A stretch of 64,000 bases of DNA, taken from positions 276,608-340,607 of the forward strand of contig NZVD01000057.1 in the NCBI GenBank assembly GCA_002701385.1. Reading direction: 5' to 3'. The first letter of the stretch is position 1. Every line of letters starts with the position of its first letter. The DNA comes from Rhodopirellula sp. (GTDB lineage: Bacteria; Planctomycetota; Planctomycetia; Pirellulales; Pirellulaceae). Under the pieces are notes generated by a model. That model had not been told where the DNA came from, did not search any database, and saw only the letters and a list, made by a program, of their open reading frames with translations. Positions 40,478 through 49,984 of this stretch are shown here, piece after piece. The translations under genes were made by a program, and so were the position numbers.

Positions 40478-41335
40478 ATGGGTATTCGACATTACAAGCC
40501 GACAACACCGGGACGTCGTGGTGCAACTGTTAGTGACTTTAAGGATCTAACACCCGGATACGAAGTAGAGAAGTCTTTGCTTCGTCCTATCACGAAGACC
40601 GGTGGTCGTAATAATCAAGGAAAGATCACAGCACGACATCGTGGTGGTGGTCACAAGCGTCGTTATCGTGTGATTGACTTCAAACGATATAAGGATGGAA
40701 TCGAAGCTCGTGTGGATTCGATTCAGTATGATCCAAACCGTAGCGCTCGTATTGCCTTGCTGAAGTACGCAGATGGTGAGAAGCGATATATTATCGCTCC
40801 TGATGGACTGGCTGCCGGAATGACGGTTGTTAGCGGTGAAGCCGCAGAACCTAAAGTTGGTAACTGCATGCAGCTCAAAAACATTCCTACTGGAATGACG
40901 GTTCACAATATCGAACTGTATCCTGGTCGCGGAGCATGTATGTGCCGCAGTGCCGGAACCAGTGCCGTGTTGATGGCTCGTGAAGGAACCTGGGCTCAGT
41001 TATCACTTCCGAGTGGTGAAATTCGCCGAGTTCCTATTAAGTGCCGAGCGGTTATCGGGAAGGTTGGAAACACTGATCACAACGCGATTGTGCTTGGAAA
41101 AGCCGGGCGAAAGCGTTGGTTAGGTCGCCGTCCTCATGTTCGTGGTACGGCTATGAACCCAATTGACCACCCGCACGGTGGTGGTGAAGGCCGAACCAAG
41201 GGTGGTCGCCATCCTGTTTCGCCAACGGGTGTACCGGCCAAGGGTGGAGCGACTCGTAAGCGTCGTAAGCCATCGAATGCATCGATTGTGCGTCGTCGTC
41301 GATCACGTCGTTACGGTCAACTGAAACTAAAATAG
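40478..41335 (+). CDS. rplB: 50S ribosomal protein L2
   Basis: L2 is needed for subunit joining and peptidyl transfer. The 285-residue protein keeps the invariant [14 protein letters not shown] block, which holds the critical histidine, and a basic C-terminus. Length and position after rplW are normal. Confidence 0.99.
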   Translation: MGIRHYKPTTPGRRGATVSDFKDLTPGYEVEKSLLRPITKTGGRNNQGKITARHRGGGHKRRYRVIDFKRYKDGIEARVDSIQYDPNRSARIALLKYADGEKRYIIAPDGLAAGMTVVSGEAAEPKVGNCMQLKNIPTGMTVHNIELYPGRGACMCRSAGTSAVLMAREGTWAQLSLPSGEIRRVPIKCRAVIGKVGNTDHNAIVLGKAGRKRWLGRRPHVRGTAMNPIDHPHGGGEGRTKGGRHPVSPTGVPAKGGATRKRRKPSNASIVRRRRSRRYGQLKLK

Positions 41336-41374
41336 TACTCGTTGTAGTATTTAACAAACCATAGAAGGTCAACC

Positions 41375-41632
41375 ATGAGTAGATCTCTGAAAAAAGGTCC
41401 ATTCGTCGATTTCAAAACGTTCCGCAAAGTGGAGCGTCAGATCGAGGAAGGTATTAACAAACCTATTAAAACCTGGGCACGTGCTTGCACGATTGTTCCT
41501 GAATTTGTGGGTTTCACTTTTTTGGTCCATAACGGCCGACAGCATATGGAAGTTCATATCACCGAAGATATGGTTGGACATAAGCTGGGTGAATTCGCTC
41601 CAACGCGAACATTCAAAGGTCATAAGGACTAG
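41375..41632 (+). CDS. rpsS: 30S ribosomal protein S19
   Basis: S19 is a 30S head protein paired with S13. The 85-residue protein begins [12 protein letters not shown] and keeps the [17 protein letters not shown] block near the C-terminus. AGAAGG precedes the ATG. It lies 39 bases after rplB. Confidence 0.98.
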   Translation: MSRSLKKGPFVDFKTFRKVERQIEEGINKPIKTWARACTIVPEFVGFTFLVHNGRQHMEVHITEDMVGHKLGEFAPTRTFKGHKD

Positions 41633-41722
41633 TGGAATCTGGCACCTTTGTCAGACCCCCGGTCATCCGGATCACGTAGTCCGGATAATAACGTTTAGAA
41701 AGAGTAAAGAGGGAACAGGCCC

Positions 41723-42085
41723 ATGGCAGGCAAACAGTTCCAAGCAAGTCATCGATACGCACGAATTAGTGCTCGTAAAGTTCGTCCACTGGCCGATCTG
41801 GTCCGTGGAAAGAATGTAGTGGACGCGTTGAGTATTCTTGAGTACCAACCACAGCGGGGCGCATACCTGCTGAAGAAGGTCATTGAGAGTGCTTTAGGCA
41901 ATGCAATGGATCCGGATCAATCGTCTGATTCTCAGATGGTACGTCCTGAAGATTTGGTCATTTCTGATGTACGTGTTGACGGTGGTCCGATGTTCAAACG
42001 CATGCGACCTCGAGCTCGCGGAATGGCATTTGTAATTAAGAAACGAACTTCACACATCCGAGTCACGCTCGGAAGTAATGAATAA
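41723..42085 (+). CDS. rplV: 50S ribosomal protein L22
   Basis: L22 extends a loop into the exit tunnel. The 120-residue protein keeps the YARISARKVRPLADLVRG start and the RMRPRARGMAFVIKKRTSHI loop, with no change typical of macrolide resistance evident. It is slightly longer than E. coli L22. Confidence 0.98.
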   Translation: MAGKQFQASHRYARISARKVRPLADLVRGKNVVDALSILEYQPQRGAYLLKKVIESALGNAMDPDQSSDSQMVRPEDLVISDVRVDGGPMFKRMRPRARGMAFVIKKRTSHIRVTLGSNE

Positions 42086-42174
42086 ATAAATCAAAGGAAG
42101 GGAGACCTCCGGTAGTCGAATATTGGAATTTCGAGCCAGGTGGTCTTTAACACCCCAGAGAGTAGTAAAAAACT

Positions 42175-42888
42175 ATGGGTCAAAAAGTAAATCCTATCGG
42201 CTTCAGAACAGGCGTAGTTCAGGGTTGGAAGAGTCGCTGGTACGCTTCCAAGCAGGAATTCGCGGGCCTGCTTCTTGAAGACAAGAAGATCCGAGAATTT
42301 ATCAAAGATCATCCGAAGCGACCGCAATACCGTAATGCTGGTATTGATCGCATCGAAATCGAACGTACTCGGGATGAGGTCAAAGTCATCCTCCATGTCG
42401 CTCGCCCCGGGTTGATCATTGGGAAGAAGGGTCAGGAAGTTGAGTTACTGCAGGAAGAATTGCAGAACTTGGTGGGTCGTCGCATCAATCTGAAGATTGA
42501 AGAGATTTCCCGTCCCGAGTTACAGGCACAGCTTGTTGCAGAAGACATTGCCGGTCAATTATCGCGTCGAGCTAGTTTCCGACGAACCATGAAACGTTCG
42601 ATGGAACAGACGATGGATGCAGGTGCCAAGGGTATCAAGATTCAACTGGCAGGTCGTTTAGGTGGAGCTGAGATGGCTCGCCGTGAAAAACAAATCACTG
42701 GATCGATTCCGCTGAGTACATTGTCCGCCAAGATTGATTACGGCTTTGCTGAATCATGGACGGCACAGGGACACATCGGCGTTCAGGTCTGGATTAACCA
42801 AGGTACATATCAGGGAGACAGTTCCGATGGCGCTAATGCCGAGACGGATAAAGCATCGAAAGGTGCAAAGAGGCCGAATAAAAGGTAA
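42175..42888 (+). CDS. rpsC: 30S ribosomal protein S3
   Basis: S3 guards mRNA entry and has helicase activity in the ribosome. The 237-residue protein begins MGQKVNPIGFR. It has a KH domain with GKKGQEVELL and a normal C-terminal domain. About 20 C-terminal residues rich in Asp, Ala and Lys are translated from sequence that is also the start of rplP, giving a 62-base overlap. Confidence 0.98.
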   Translation: MGQKVNPIGFRTGVVQGWKSRWYASKQEFAGLLLEDKKIREFIKDHPKRPQYRNAGIDRIEIERTRDEVKVILHVARPGLIIGKKGQEVELLQEELQNLVGRRINLKIEEISRPELQAQLVAEDIAGQLSRRASFRRTMKRSMEQTMDAGAKGIKIQLAGRLGGAEMARREKQITGSIPLSTLSAKIDYGFAESWTAQGHIGVQVWINQGTYQGDSSDGANAETDKASKGAKRPNKR

Positions 42889-43255
42889 CGCGACTCGTGG
42901 AAATAAGGTCGTATTCGGAGAATATGGCCTCCAATCGTTACAAGCCGGCTGGATAAAAGCTCAGACTATTGAAGCGGGACGTATTGCTGCTCAGCAGTAC
43001 ATCCGTGGTGATGGCGGAAAGCTCTACGTACGTTTATTCCCTCACCGTTCGATCACTTCCACCCCGTTGGAAACTCGAATGGGTAAAGGGAAGGGTGAAC
43101 CGGAGGCGTGGGTAGCAACCGTCAAGCCTGGCACCATCCTTTATGAATTGGGTGGTGTGAGTGAACAGCAAGCTCGAGTTTGCTTCGCTCGTTTGGCTCA
43201 TAAACTGCCGGTCAAGGTGCGTTTGGTCAAACAGCGTCCTAAATTGGGATCCTAA
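42827..43255 (+). CDS. rplP: 50S ribosomal protein L16
   Basis: L16 helps shape the A-site of the 50S subunit. With ATG 42827 the product has 142 residues and begins [16 protein letters not shown], as the family does. An AGGGAG site lies about 9 bases upstream. The start lies inside rpsC in another frame, so the genes overlap by 62 bases. The frame is open to 42734, but that part is only a shadow of rpsC. Confidence 0.97.
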   Translation: MALMPRRIKHRKVQRGRIKGNATRGNKVVFGEYGLQSLQAGWIKAQTIEAGRIAAQQYIRGDGGKLYVRLFPHRSITSTPLETRMGKGKGEPEAWVATVKPGTILYELGGVSEQQARVCFARLAHKLPVKVRLVKQRPKLGS

Positions 43256-43419
43256 ATAACAGGCCTCCCCGTAGAGACTGGGAATTTTAACACGAGGGTT
43301 TAAGTCAAGCATTCTTAACCGAATCAAGTGACCTGACCTGATAGACAAAACCAAAGAGTATTCTTTCCTGACTGAGTCGGATTTGGACCGACCAAGGGAA
43401 AGAGGAGAAATAAAGACAG

Positions 43420-43632
43420 ATGAAGGCTCAAGAACTTCGAGAAATGACAGACGAGGATTTAGAGCAAACGCTTGCGGAGACCTCCAAGCGATTGTTTGAA
43501 TTGCGAGTTCAGGCTCAGGCCGAGCGATTAGATGCTCCTTCTGAGATCCGTCGTAGTCGTCGATTGATTGCTCGTATTAAGACGATTCAAACCGAACGTG
43601 GGCAAGTGGAAGCAGCCACCGAAGCCGAGTAG
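43420..43632 (+). CDS. rpmC: 50S ribosomal protein L29
   Basis: L29 is a small helical protein near the tunnel exit. The 70-residue product has the expected two-helix pattern (KAQELREMTDEDLEQTL and RRSRRLIARIKTI). It follows rplP after a 164-base spacer with no clear structure. Confidence 0.95.
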   Translation: MKAQELREMTDEDLEQTLAETSKRLFELRVQAQAERLDAPSEIRRSRRLIARIKTIQTERGQVEAATEAE

Positions 43633-43726
43633 TCGCGGCCTTGGGCTAAGACACCCTCATCCGTCTGAGTTTAATCAGACTGTAATTAACGAAAACAAAT
43701 AGACCTTAACTAGATTAGAGCGAACC

Positions 43727-44155
43727 ATGCCGAAAAAAGTAGCCGTAGGCGTCGTAAAGAGTGACAAGATGGATAAGACACGCCGAGTAGAAATTGCTCG
43801 TCTCGTCCGCCACCCACTCTATGGCAAATATGTTGGTAAGCAGACTGTCTGCTACGTTCATGACGAAGAAAATGTTTCGAATCAGGGCGACCTGGTTGAG
43901 ATCATCGAAAGTGTTCGTCGCAGCAAGAAGAAACGCTGGGATTTAGTTCGGGTGGTAGAAGAGAACACTGAAGTCGACGTGGTTGCTCTGCGAGCAGCTC
44001 AGCGTCAGCAGCAGTTGGACGCCGAAATCACCGGAGTGGGTGAAGTCGCGCAACCAGCAGAAGAAACCCCAGCTCCGGCTGAGGAAGTCGCAGAAGCAGA
44101 AGCTCCGGCTGATGAAGCGGATGATTCAGCGGAAGCAAGTAACGAAGAAGGTTAA
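43727..44155 (+). CDS. rpsQ: 30S ribosomal protein S17 with acidic C-terminal tail
   Basis: S17 is an early 16S rRNA binder. Residues 1 to about 87 form a normal OB-fold S17 (VGVVKSDKMDKTRRVEI). Residues 88-142 are an addition, and from about 105 on they are Glu/Ala/Pro-rich with no Lys or Arg. The protein is about 55 residues longer than usual. The core keeps its position between rpmC and rplN. Confidence 0.96.
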   Translation: MPKKVAVGVVKSDKMDKTRRVEIARLVRHPLYGKYVGKQTVCYVHDEENVSNQGDLVEIIESVRRSKKKRWDLVRVVEENTEVDVVALRAAQRQQQLDAEITGVGEVAQPAEETPAPAEEVAEAEAPADEADDSAEASNEEG

Positions 44156-44240
44156 AAACAGACGACTCGGAATACGGGTCCTCGCTGGGTTTGACCAATA
44201 AATAATAACCACAGTTTCAAATCGAAATTCGTGTGAAGCA

Positions 44241-44609
44241 ATGATTCAACAAGAAACAAGACTGACTGTAGCAGACAACACTGGGGCACGCGAAGTGGCC
44301 TGTATCAAGGTGCTTGGTGGTTCACGCCGCCGTACCGCGGGGCTTGGTGACGTCATCGTCTGCAGCGTGAAAAATGTCGCTCCTGGTAGCGAAGTCAAAA
44401 AGAAATCCATCGTCCGAGCGGTGATAGTTCGCTGTAAGCAACCAACACGCCGTAGTGACGGAAGTTATATCAAGTTTGACAGCAACGCTGTAGTTCTGAT
44501 TGACAAAGACGGAAACCCTCGGGGGACACGTATTTTCGGAGCAGTTGCCAGAGAGCTACGTGAGAACAAGTATATGAGAATTGTCAGCCTCGCAAGTGAG
44601 GTAGTGTAA
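44241..44609 (+). CDS. rplN: 50S ribosomal protein L14
   Basis: L14 forms an intersubunit bridge and is the docking site of the silencing factor RsfS. The 122-residue protein begins [17 protein letters not shown] and is of normal length. The next gene starts 2 bases after its stop. Confidence 0.98.
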   Translation: MIQQETRLTVADNTGAREVACIKVLGGSRRRTAGLGDVIVCSVKNVAPGSEVKKKSIVRAVIVRCKQPTRRSDGSYIKFDSNAVVLIDKDGNPRGTRIFGAVARELRENKYMRIVSLASEVV

Positions 44610-44611
44610 CT

Positions 44612-44935
44612 ATGAAAATCAATCGAGATGACAGAGTTCTTGTAATTGCCGGCAAGGACAAAGGACGTACCGGAACTGTATTGAATGTCGATCGTCAGAC
44701 CGGCCGGGTCACAGTTTCTGGGATCAATATTGTGAAGAAGACGGTCCGCCGTAGTCAACAAAATCCTCAGGGAGGCATCATTGATGTCGAACGCCCGATT
44801 CACATTTCGAATGTGATGCGAGTGGATGAAGAGAGTGGTGTAGCTCGTCGTCAAGGATCTGAAGGTTCAGGTCGTGACAAGCAACGCGTATTCAAGCAGC
44901 ACTCAGGACGCCCCATCGGAGCTTCTGAAGAGTAA
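44612..44935 (+). CDS. rplX: 50S ribosomal protein L24
   Basis: L24 is one of the two assembly initiators of the 50S subunit. The 107-residue protein has the KOW motif (DRVLVIAGKDKGRTGTV). Its start lies 2 bases after the rplN stop, so translation is probably coupled. Confidence 0.97.
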   Translation: MKINRDDRVLVIAGKDKGRTGTVLNVDRQTGRVTVSGINIVKKTVRRSQQNPQGGIIDVERPIHISNVMRVDEESGVARRQGSEGSGRDKQRVFKQHSGRPIGASEE

Positions 44936-45054
44936 AGCATCGTCACGCTGTCCGGTCACCGGGGGCACTGATGAAAAACGGAAACAAGATAAAAAGGAGA
45001 CTTTCTTCAGCCGACATGCCAACAAGAGTTGTCGTACAGAGAAAGTAAAAAGAA

Positions 45055-45603
45055 ATGAAACCAAGACTACAGGAAAAGTTCGAAAACGAAATTCGCCCAG
45101 CCATGGCAGAAAGCCGTGCCGGACTTAACGTCCATGCTTTGCCTCGATTACAGAAAATCGTGGTCAACATGGGAGTGGGTAAAGCGATCGACGATAAGAA
45201 GTACCTGGAAATGGCCGTTTCAGCACTCACTGAAATTACCGGTCAGAAACCAATCGTCACTCGGGCTCGTAAATCCATCGCCGGCTTTAAGTTGCGTGAA
45301 GGACAGGCGATCGGAGCGAAAGTTACATTACGTCGTCAGCGAATGTATGAATTCCTGGATCGCTTAGTAGCGATTGCTCTTCCTCGAGTGCGTGACTTCC
45401 GCGGTATCAACCGTTATGCCTTTGACGGCAATGGAAATTACAGCTTGGGATTAACTGAGCAAACAGTCTTTCCGGAATTGAACCCGGACAAGTACCTGCT
45501 GCCGCAAGGGATGAATATTTCATTCGTCACTTCGGCCGAAACCAATGAAGACGCACTGGAATTGCTGGAGAAATTCGGCATGCCATTCCAAGCTGCTTCG
45601 TAA
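45055..45603 (+). CDS. rplE: 50S ribosomal protein L5
   Basis: L5 binds 5S rRNA in the central protuberance. The 182-residue protein keeps the NMGVGKAI block, RKSIAGFKLREGQ and RGINRYAFDGNGNYSLG. It follows rplX by 119 bases. Confidence 0.98.
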   Translation: MKPRLQEKFENEIRPAMAESRAGLNVHALPRLQKIVVNMGVGKAIDDKKYLEMAVSALTEITGQKPIVTRARKSIAGFKLREGQAIGAKVTLRRQRMYEFLDRLVAIALPRVRDFRGINRYAFDGNGNYSLGLTEQTVFPELNPDKYLLPQGMNISFVTSAETNEDALELLEKFGMPFQAAS

Positions 45604-45690
45604 CCCCGAACAACGTGATGGATCGCACAGTTTGCAAGCTGTGAAATTCAATCCTGTTTTTTAGCCCAGCTTTATGCCAAAGGAAATAAA

Positions 45691-45876
45691 GTGGCCAGTA
45701 AATCAAAAATTGCAAAAGCAAAACGAGTACCTAAGTACTCCTCCCGTAGTGAGCGACGATGCCAGATGTGTGGCAGACCTCGTTCTGTATATCGAAAATT
45801 TGGTATCTGTCGAATTTGCTTCCGTAAATTGGCGGACCAGGGTTTGATCCCTGGCGTCCGTAAAGCCAGCTGGTAA
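45691..45876 (+). CDS. rpsN: 30S ribosomal protein S14, zinc-binding type
   Basis: This 61-residue S14 is of the short, zinc-containing (C+) type. It has two Cys-x-x-Cys pairs (CQMC and CRIC) and the ending GVRKASW. It starts with GTG 45691 and lies between rplE and rpsH. A second zinc-free S14 may exist elsewhere. Confidence 0.97.
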   Translation: MASKSKIAKAKRVPKYSSRSERRCQMCGRPRSVYRKFGICRICFRKLADQGLIPGVRKASW

Positions 45877-45893
45877 AAGGAACTGATATCACC

Positions 45894-46289
45894 ATGATGA
45901 CCGACCCTATTGCCGACATGTTAACACGGATTCGAAACTCCGTAAGTGTTGAACACCACGTGACCGATATCCCCACCTCCAAGATTAAACGAGGAGTGGC
46001 TGAGGTATTGAAACGAGAAGGTTACATTCTGGACTTCGAGGAAATCGAAGGCAATCCAGGCAACATCCTTCGCCTAGAACTTAAATACGGCTACAACGGC
46101 GAAAAACTGATTCAGCATATTAAGCGAATCAGTAAGCCTGGCCGCCGCGTTTATGCCAAAGCGAAGGAACTGCGTCCTGTTCTTAATGGAATGGGAATCA
46201 CTGTAATCAGCTCCAGTCAGGGTGTGATTAGCGACCGTGAAGCGCGACAGCGTGGAATCGGTGGTGAAGTTCTCTGCGAGATCTACTAA
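45894..46289 (+). CDS. rpsH: 30S ribosomal protein S8
   Basis: S8 binds the central domain of 16S rRNA and in E. coli represses the spc operon. The 131-residue protein begins MMTDPIADMLTRIRN and keeps the ISSSQGVISDREARQRGIGG block. It starts 17 bases after rpsN and has an AAAGGA site. Confidence 0.98.
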   Translation: MMTDPIADMLTRIRNSVSVEHHVTDIPTSKIKRGVAEVLKREGYILDFEEIEGNPGNILRLELKYGYNGEKLIQHIKRISKPGRRVYAKAKELRPVLNGMGITVISSSQGVISDREARQRGIGGEVLCEIY

Positions 46290-46334
46290 TCAAAAGCGTA
46301 CTGCTTCAGCGGTAGTCGTAACGATTAAGAGATC

Positions 46335-46393
46335 AATTGAACCTCGAAGTTCAATTTCAGAGATAACACTCGGATAAGTGAATCCAAGTTCAC
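46335..46393 (+). repeat. two hairpins in the rpsH-rplF spacer
   Basis: AATTGAAC (46335-46342) and GTTCAATT (46349-46356) form a perfect 8-pair hairpin. GTGAA (46378-46382) and TTCAC (46389-46393) form a second, weaker one. Both contain AAGTTCA on the right side. The spacer is 171 bases. Confidence 0.45.
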
Positions 46394-46460
46394 ATAAGTC
46401 AATCATCAAACATTAGTAATAACAAGTCAGAAGACAACGAGTCAGAATACGAGTTGCCCC

Positions 46461-47003
46461 ATGTCACGTATAGGTAATAAACCTGTTGAAATCCTCAGTG
46501 GAGTCACTGTCAGTGTCGCCAATGGAGTTGTTTCCGTCGAAGGTCCAGAAGGAAAACTTTCCCTGGAACCTCGTCCTGAAGTTTCTGTGGAAGTTAACAG
46601 CGAAGACAATACAGTTGTTGTAAGTCGCGCCAATGACCAACGCGAATCCCGAGCCTTTCACGGGCTGACACGCTCACTGATCAATAATATGGTCATCGGT
46701 GTGAAACAGGGTTATGAAAAGCGTTTGGAAATCGTCGGTGTGGGATACAACGGTCAAATTCAGGGAGATACGCTGAAGCTGCGAGTTGGTTATGCCAATG
46801 AACTGCAGAAGAAGATCCCTGTCGGGCTCGATGTTTCCTGCCCAGACAACACTCACATCGTTGTGAAGGGTCCTGACAAACAAAAAGTTGGCCAGTTTGC
46901 CGCGGAAGTCCGAGCTCTGCGTAAGCCTGAACCATATAAGGGTAAGGGAATCCGCTACGAAGGCGAACACGTCAAGATTAAGCCTGGTAAAGCAGCAACC
47001 TAA
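46461..47003 (+). CDS. rplF: 50S ribosomal protein L6
   Basis: L6 lies near the factor-binding site of the 50S subunit. The 180-residue protein begins MSRIGNKPVE and ends with the conserved KPEPYKGKGIRYEGE block. Its two-domain length is normal. Confidence 0.98.
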   Translation: MSRIGNKPVEILSGVTVSVANGVVSVEGPEGKLSLEPRPEVSVEVNSEDNTVVVSRANDQRESRAFHGLTRSLINNMVIGVKQGYEKRLEIVGVGYNGQIQGDTLKLRVGYANELQKKIPVGLDVSCPDNTHIVVKGPDKQKVGQFAAEVRALRKPEPYKGKGIRYEGEHVKIKPGKAAT

Positions 47004-47056
47004 TAGGCCCGTTTAACAAAACATTTCCACCGATCACAAACCCAAAGGTTTGAACC

Positions 47057-47425
47057 GTGAATAAGAACAAGTTTCTCAATAAGCAACGTCAACGCCGAGT
47101 ATTCCATACTCGTAACCGCTTGCGTAGCGATTCTGATGCTCCCCGTATGTGCGTCACTCGTTCCAACAAAAACATCTATTGCCAAATCATCGATGATGAA
47201 GCTGGTAAAACATTGGTTGCTGTTGGTTCCCAGAGTAAAGAGATTCGTGAAAGTCTGGGTTACGGCGGAAACAGCGACGCAGCTGGAAAAATTGGAGCCA
47301 CCATTGCCGAGAAAGCTTTGGCGGCCGGAATTAAGAAAGTCAAATTTGACCGCGGTGCTAACAAGTATCACGGACGCCTGGCAGCACTAGCTGATGCAGC
47401 TCGTGAAGCCGGATTGGAATTTTAG
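47057..47425 (+). CDS. rplR: 50S ribosomal protein L18
   Basis: L18 binds 5S rRNA. The 122-residue protein keeps RVFHTRNRLR, the SNKNIYCQIID strand and the C-terminal FDRGANKYHGRLAALADAAR. It starts with GTG 47057. Confidence 0.97.
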   Translation: MNKNKFLNKQRQRRVFHTRNRLRSDSDAPRMCVTRSNKNIYCQIIDDEAGKTLVAVGSQSKEIRESLGYGGNSDAAGKIGATIAEKALAAGIKKVKFDRGANKYHGRLAALADAAREAGLEF

Positions 47426-47497
47426 AATACACCAATGAGATAGAGTCCGCACTGGAGCGGAACGACTCAGTTACATTTTTTAGGGAGCAGCCGAATC

Positions 47498-47986
47498 GTG
47501 GCTACGAACTCTAACAACGATCAATTTATCGATCGCGTCATTAAGATCAAACGTTGTGCCGCCGTTGTCAAAGGTGGTCGCCGCTTTAGTTTTGCAGCGA
47601 TGGTTGTCGTCGGTGACGGCAACGGCAAAGTGGGATGGGGCTATGGTAAAGCCAATGAAGTTCCTCCCAGTGTGCAAAAAGCTCAAAAGCAAGCGCAGAA
47701 CAGCATGATCAATGTTCCTGTTCAGGAAGGCACAATCCCACATCAGATCAAAGGGAAGTTTGGTGCCGCCAAAGTCACACTCATTCCCGCTGGTCCTGGT
47801 ACTGGAATCATTGCCGGAGCGGCTGTACGAAGCGTTTGTGAAGCGGCTGGTATTTCCAATATCCTGACCAAAAGCTTTGGAACCAATAATCCTGTCACGC
47901 TTGTAAAGGCAACGCTGGAAGCACTTAGCAACCTGCGGACTAAGGAAGAGGTTCAGCGATTACGAGGAGAGGGGGTTAGCCTCTAA
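47498..47986 (+). CDS. rpsE: 30S ribosomal protein S5
   Basis: S5 lies at the mRNA entry site and affects decoding accuracy. The 162-residue protein has the double-stranded-RNA-binding N-domain ([17 protein letters not shown]) and the [15 protein letters not shown] block. It starts with GTG and overlaps the rplO start by one base (TAATG). No rpmD (L30) lies between them. Confidence 0.98.
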   Translation: MATNSNNDQFIDRVIKIKRCAAVVKGGRRFSFAAMVVVGDGNGKVGWGYGKANEVPPSVQKAQKQAQNSMINVPVQEGTIPHQIKGKFGAAKVTLIPAGPGTGIIAGAAVRSVCEAAGISNILTKSFGTNNPVTLVKATLEALSNLRTKEEVQRLRGEGVSL

Positions 47987-48471
47987 TGAAACTTCACGAA
48001 GTAAATGAAGGTATTCATAAGAATAAGAAACGCCGTCGTATCGGTCGCGGTCCCGGCAGTGGCTGGGGAAAAACTGCCGGTCGTGGACACAATGGCCAGA
48101 AATCACGCAGTGGTTGGTCGCAGAAAGCGACTTTCCAGGGCGGCACAATGCCTATGGTGCGTCGCATTCCTAAGCGAGGTTTTAATAACCGTTTCGCTTT
48201 GAATGTTGTCACTGTCAATATCAAGGATCTCGAGCGTACTTTTAACGATGGTGATCAGGTGAATCCTGAAACACTTAAAGCTCGTTCGTTAGCCCAAACA
48301 CGCTACGACGTACTCAAAGTACTCGGTGACGGTGAATTGACCAAAAAGCTCAATGTGGAAGCCCACCGCTTTAGCGGCTCGGCGAAAGAAAAAATTGAAG
48401 CCGCTGGCGGGTCTGTCACAATCTTGCCTGGTAAGGCACCGGTCACAAAGAACAAGATGGGTGGGGCGTAG
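47986..48471 (+). CDS. rplO: 50S ribosomal protein L15
   Basis: L15 is a late 50S assembly protein. The 161-residue product has the glycine-rich N-terminus ([22 protein letters not shown], from about residue 20) and a normal C-terminal domain. Its ATG shares a base with the rpsE stop, so translation is probably coupled. Confidence 0.97.
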   Translation: MKLHEVNEGIHKNKKRRRIGRGPGSGWGKTAGRGHNGQKSRSGWSQKATFQGGTMPMVRRIPKRGFNNRFALNVVTVNIKDLERTFNDGDQVNPETLKARSLAQTRYDVLKVLGDGELTKKLNVEAHRFSGSAKEKIEAAGGSVTILPGKAPVTKNKMGGA

Positions 48472-48548
48472 ATCGCTTCCCGCAACCTGCTAAGAGAGTA
48501 ATGTCATAAGGCAACGGACTGTCTTCGGAAATAATTGGTAACAAACAG

Positions 48549-49916
48549 ATGTTGGAAAAACTTCGAGTTATATTCACGATCCCGGAACTGAGGAAGAAAA
48601 TCCTCATTACCTTGATACTGCTCGGTGTTTATCGAATCGGTTACCATATTACGCTGCCTGTCGTGGATCAAACTGAGATCGCCTCCAATGCTGCCGATGG
48701 TGTACTCGGGGGACTGATCCAGCGTGTCTCAGTTTTCTCTGCCAGTAACCTGCAACAGGCAACCATCTTCGGCTTGGGAATCATGCCTTATATCTCCGCC
48801 TCGATTATTTTTCAGATTCTCGGAAGCTTTGTGCCTACGATCCAAAATCTGAAGAAAGAAGGTCAGGCCGGGATGAAGAAGATTAATGACTACACCCGTT
48901 ACCTCACGGTCGTACTCTGCCTGCTACAAAGTGCCGTTTACGTCTTTGCTTATTTGGATAACAGCAGTTTAATCGCAGATGCGTTTAACTCGGGCACTGA
49001 AGCAAACCCCCAACTTAGTTTTGGTTGGAGTATCACCTCCATCATGATGATGACCTGTGGTGCGACCTTCCTGATGTGGCTCGGGGAACAAATTGATGAA
49101 TATGGGATCGGAAACGGTATCAGCCTTTTGATTATGGCTGGAATTTTGGCTGCGATGCCCGCCGCACTTTCGGATCTGTTTAGTAATTCAGAATTCACAC
49201 TCAAAGGGCTTGGCGGTGACGTTGGAGTAGAAACTATGATCCTGCTGGCCTGTGTATTCGTAGCCGTCGTGGTTGGGGTCGTGTTTATCACCATCGGCCA
49301 GCGTCGAATCCCCACCCAAAGTGCAAAACATGTGCGTGGACGCCGAGTCTTCGGTGGAACACGTCAGTACTTACCATTGCGAGTAAACCAGGGTGGGGTG
49401 ATGCCAATCATCTTCGCGTCCAGTTTACTTATGGTTCCGGGAATTATCTTTAGTTATCTGGAGACCCTCGCGCCTGCAGACGGACTAATGGGGAACATTA
49501 TGGCAGGTTTATCCCAGGCGTTTCAGCCAGGGTCAGGCTTCCTCTACAACATGATGTATGTCGGAATGATTTACTTCTTCTGTTACTTCTGGACAGCGAT
49601 CACCTTCAATCCGAAGGAAATGGCTGACAACTTAAAAGAGTACGGAAGCTTTATTCAGGGCTATCGCCCAGGGAAACGTACTGCGGATTACCTGGAAAAA
49701 GTGATGGTTCGAATTACTTACGTCGGTGCTGCATTCCTTTCAGTCGTTGCTATCGTTCCAACCCTGGTTGCCAGTTGGTTGAACGTGGATATGCAACTAG
49801 CCAGTTTCTACGGTGGAACTGGATTGCTGATTGGTGTGAGCGTCGCATTTGACTTGGTGCAGAAAATAGACAGTCACCTGGTCATGACAAGTCACAAAGG
49901 ACTTTTGGAATCTTAA
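48549..49916 (+). CDS. secY: preprotein translocase subunit SecY
   Basis: SecY is the channel of the Sec translocon in the cytoplasmic membrane. The 455-residue protein has the ten-helix pattern. It contains typical blocks such as LGIMPYISASIIFQ, YGIGNGISLLI and the cytoplasmic RRIPTQ region. It lies between rplO and adk, the usual place in the spc operon. SecE is encoded at 20735. Confidence 0.98.
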   Translation: MLEKLRVIFTIPELRKKILITLILLGVYRIGYHITLPVVDQTEIASNAADGVLGGLIQRVSVFSASNLQQATIFGLGIMPYISASIIFQILGSFVPTIQNLKKEGQAGMKKINDYTRYLTVVLCLLQSAVYVFAYLDNSSLIADAFNSGTEANPQLSFGWSITSIMMMTCGATFLMWLGEQIDEYGIGNGISLLIMAGILAAMPAALSDLFSNSEFTLKGLGGDVGVETMILLACVFVAVVVGVVFITIGQRRIPTQSAKHVRGRRVFGGTRQYLPLRVNQGGVMPIIFASSLLMVPGIIFSYLETLAPADGLMGNIMAGLSQAFQPGSGFLYNMMYVGMIYFFCYFWTAITFNPKEMADNLKEYGSFIQGYRPGKRTADYLEKVMVRITYVGAAFLSVVAIVPTLVASWLNVDMQLASFYGGTGLLIGVSVAFDLVQKIDSHLVMTSHKGLLES

Positions 49917-49984
49917 ACTGCCCTTGGCAAAATCCGAGAATTTAGAAGTCCTCCCCTTTGAAATAGCAACAGGAGAAAAAACGA

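Noticed and set aside
42734-42826. Upstream extension of L16
   Set aside because: It lies wholly within rpsC and has no family likeness. The ATG at 42827 fits L16.
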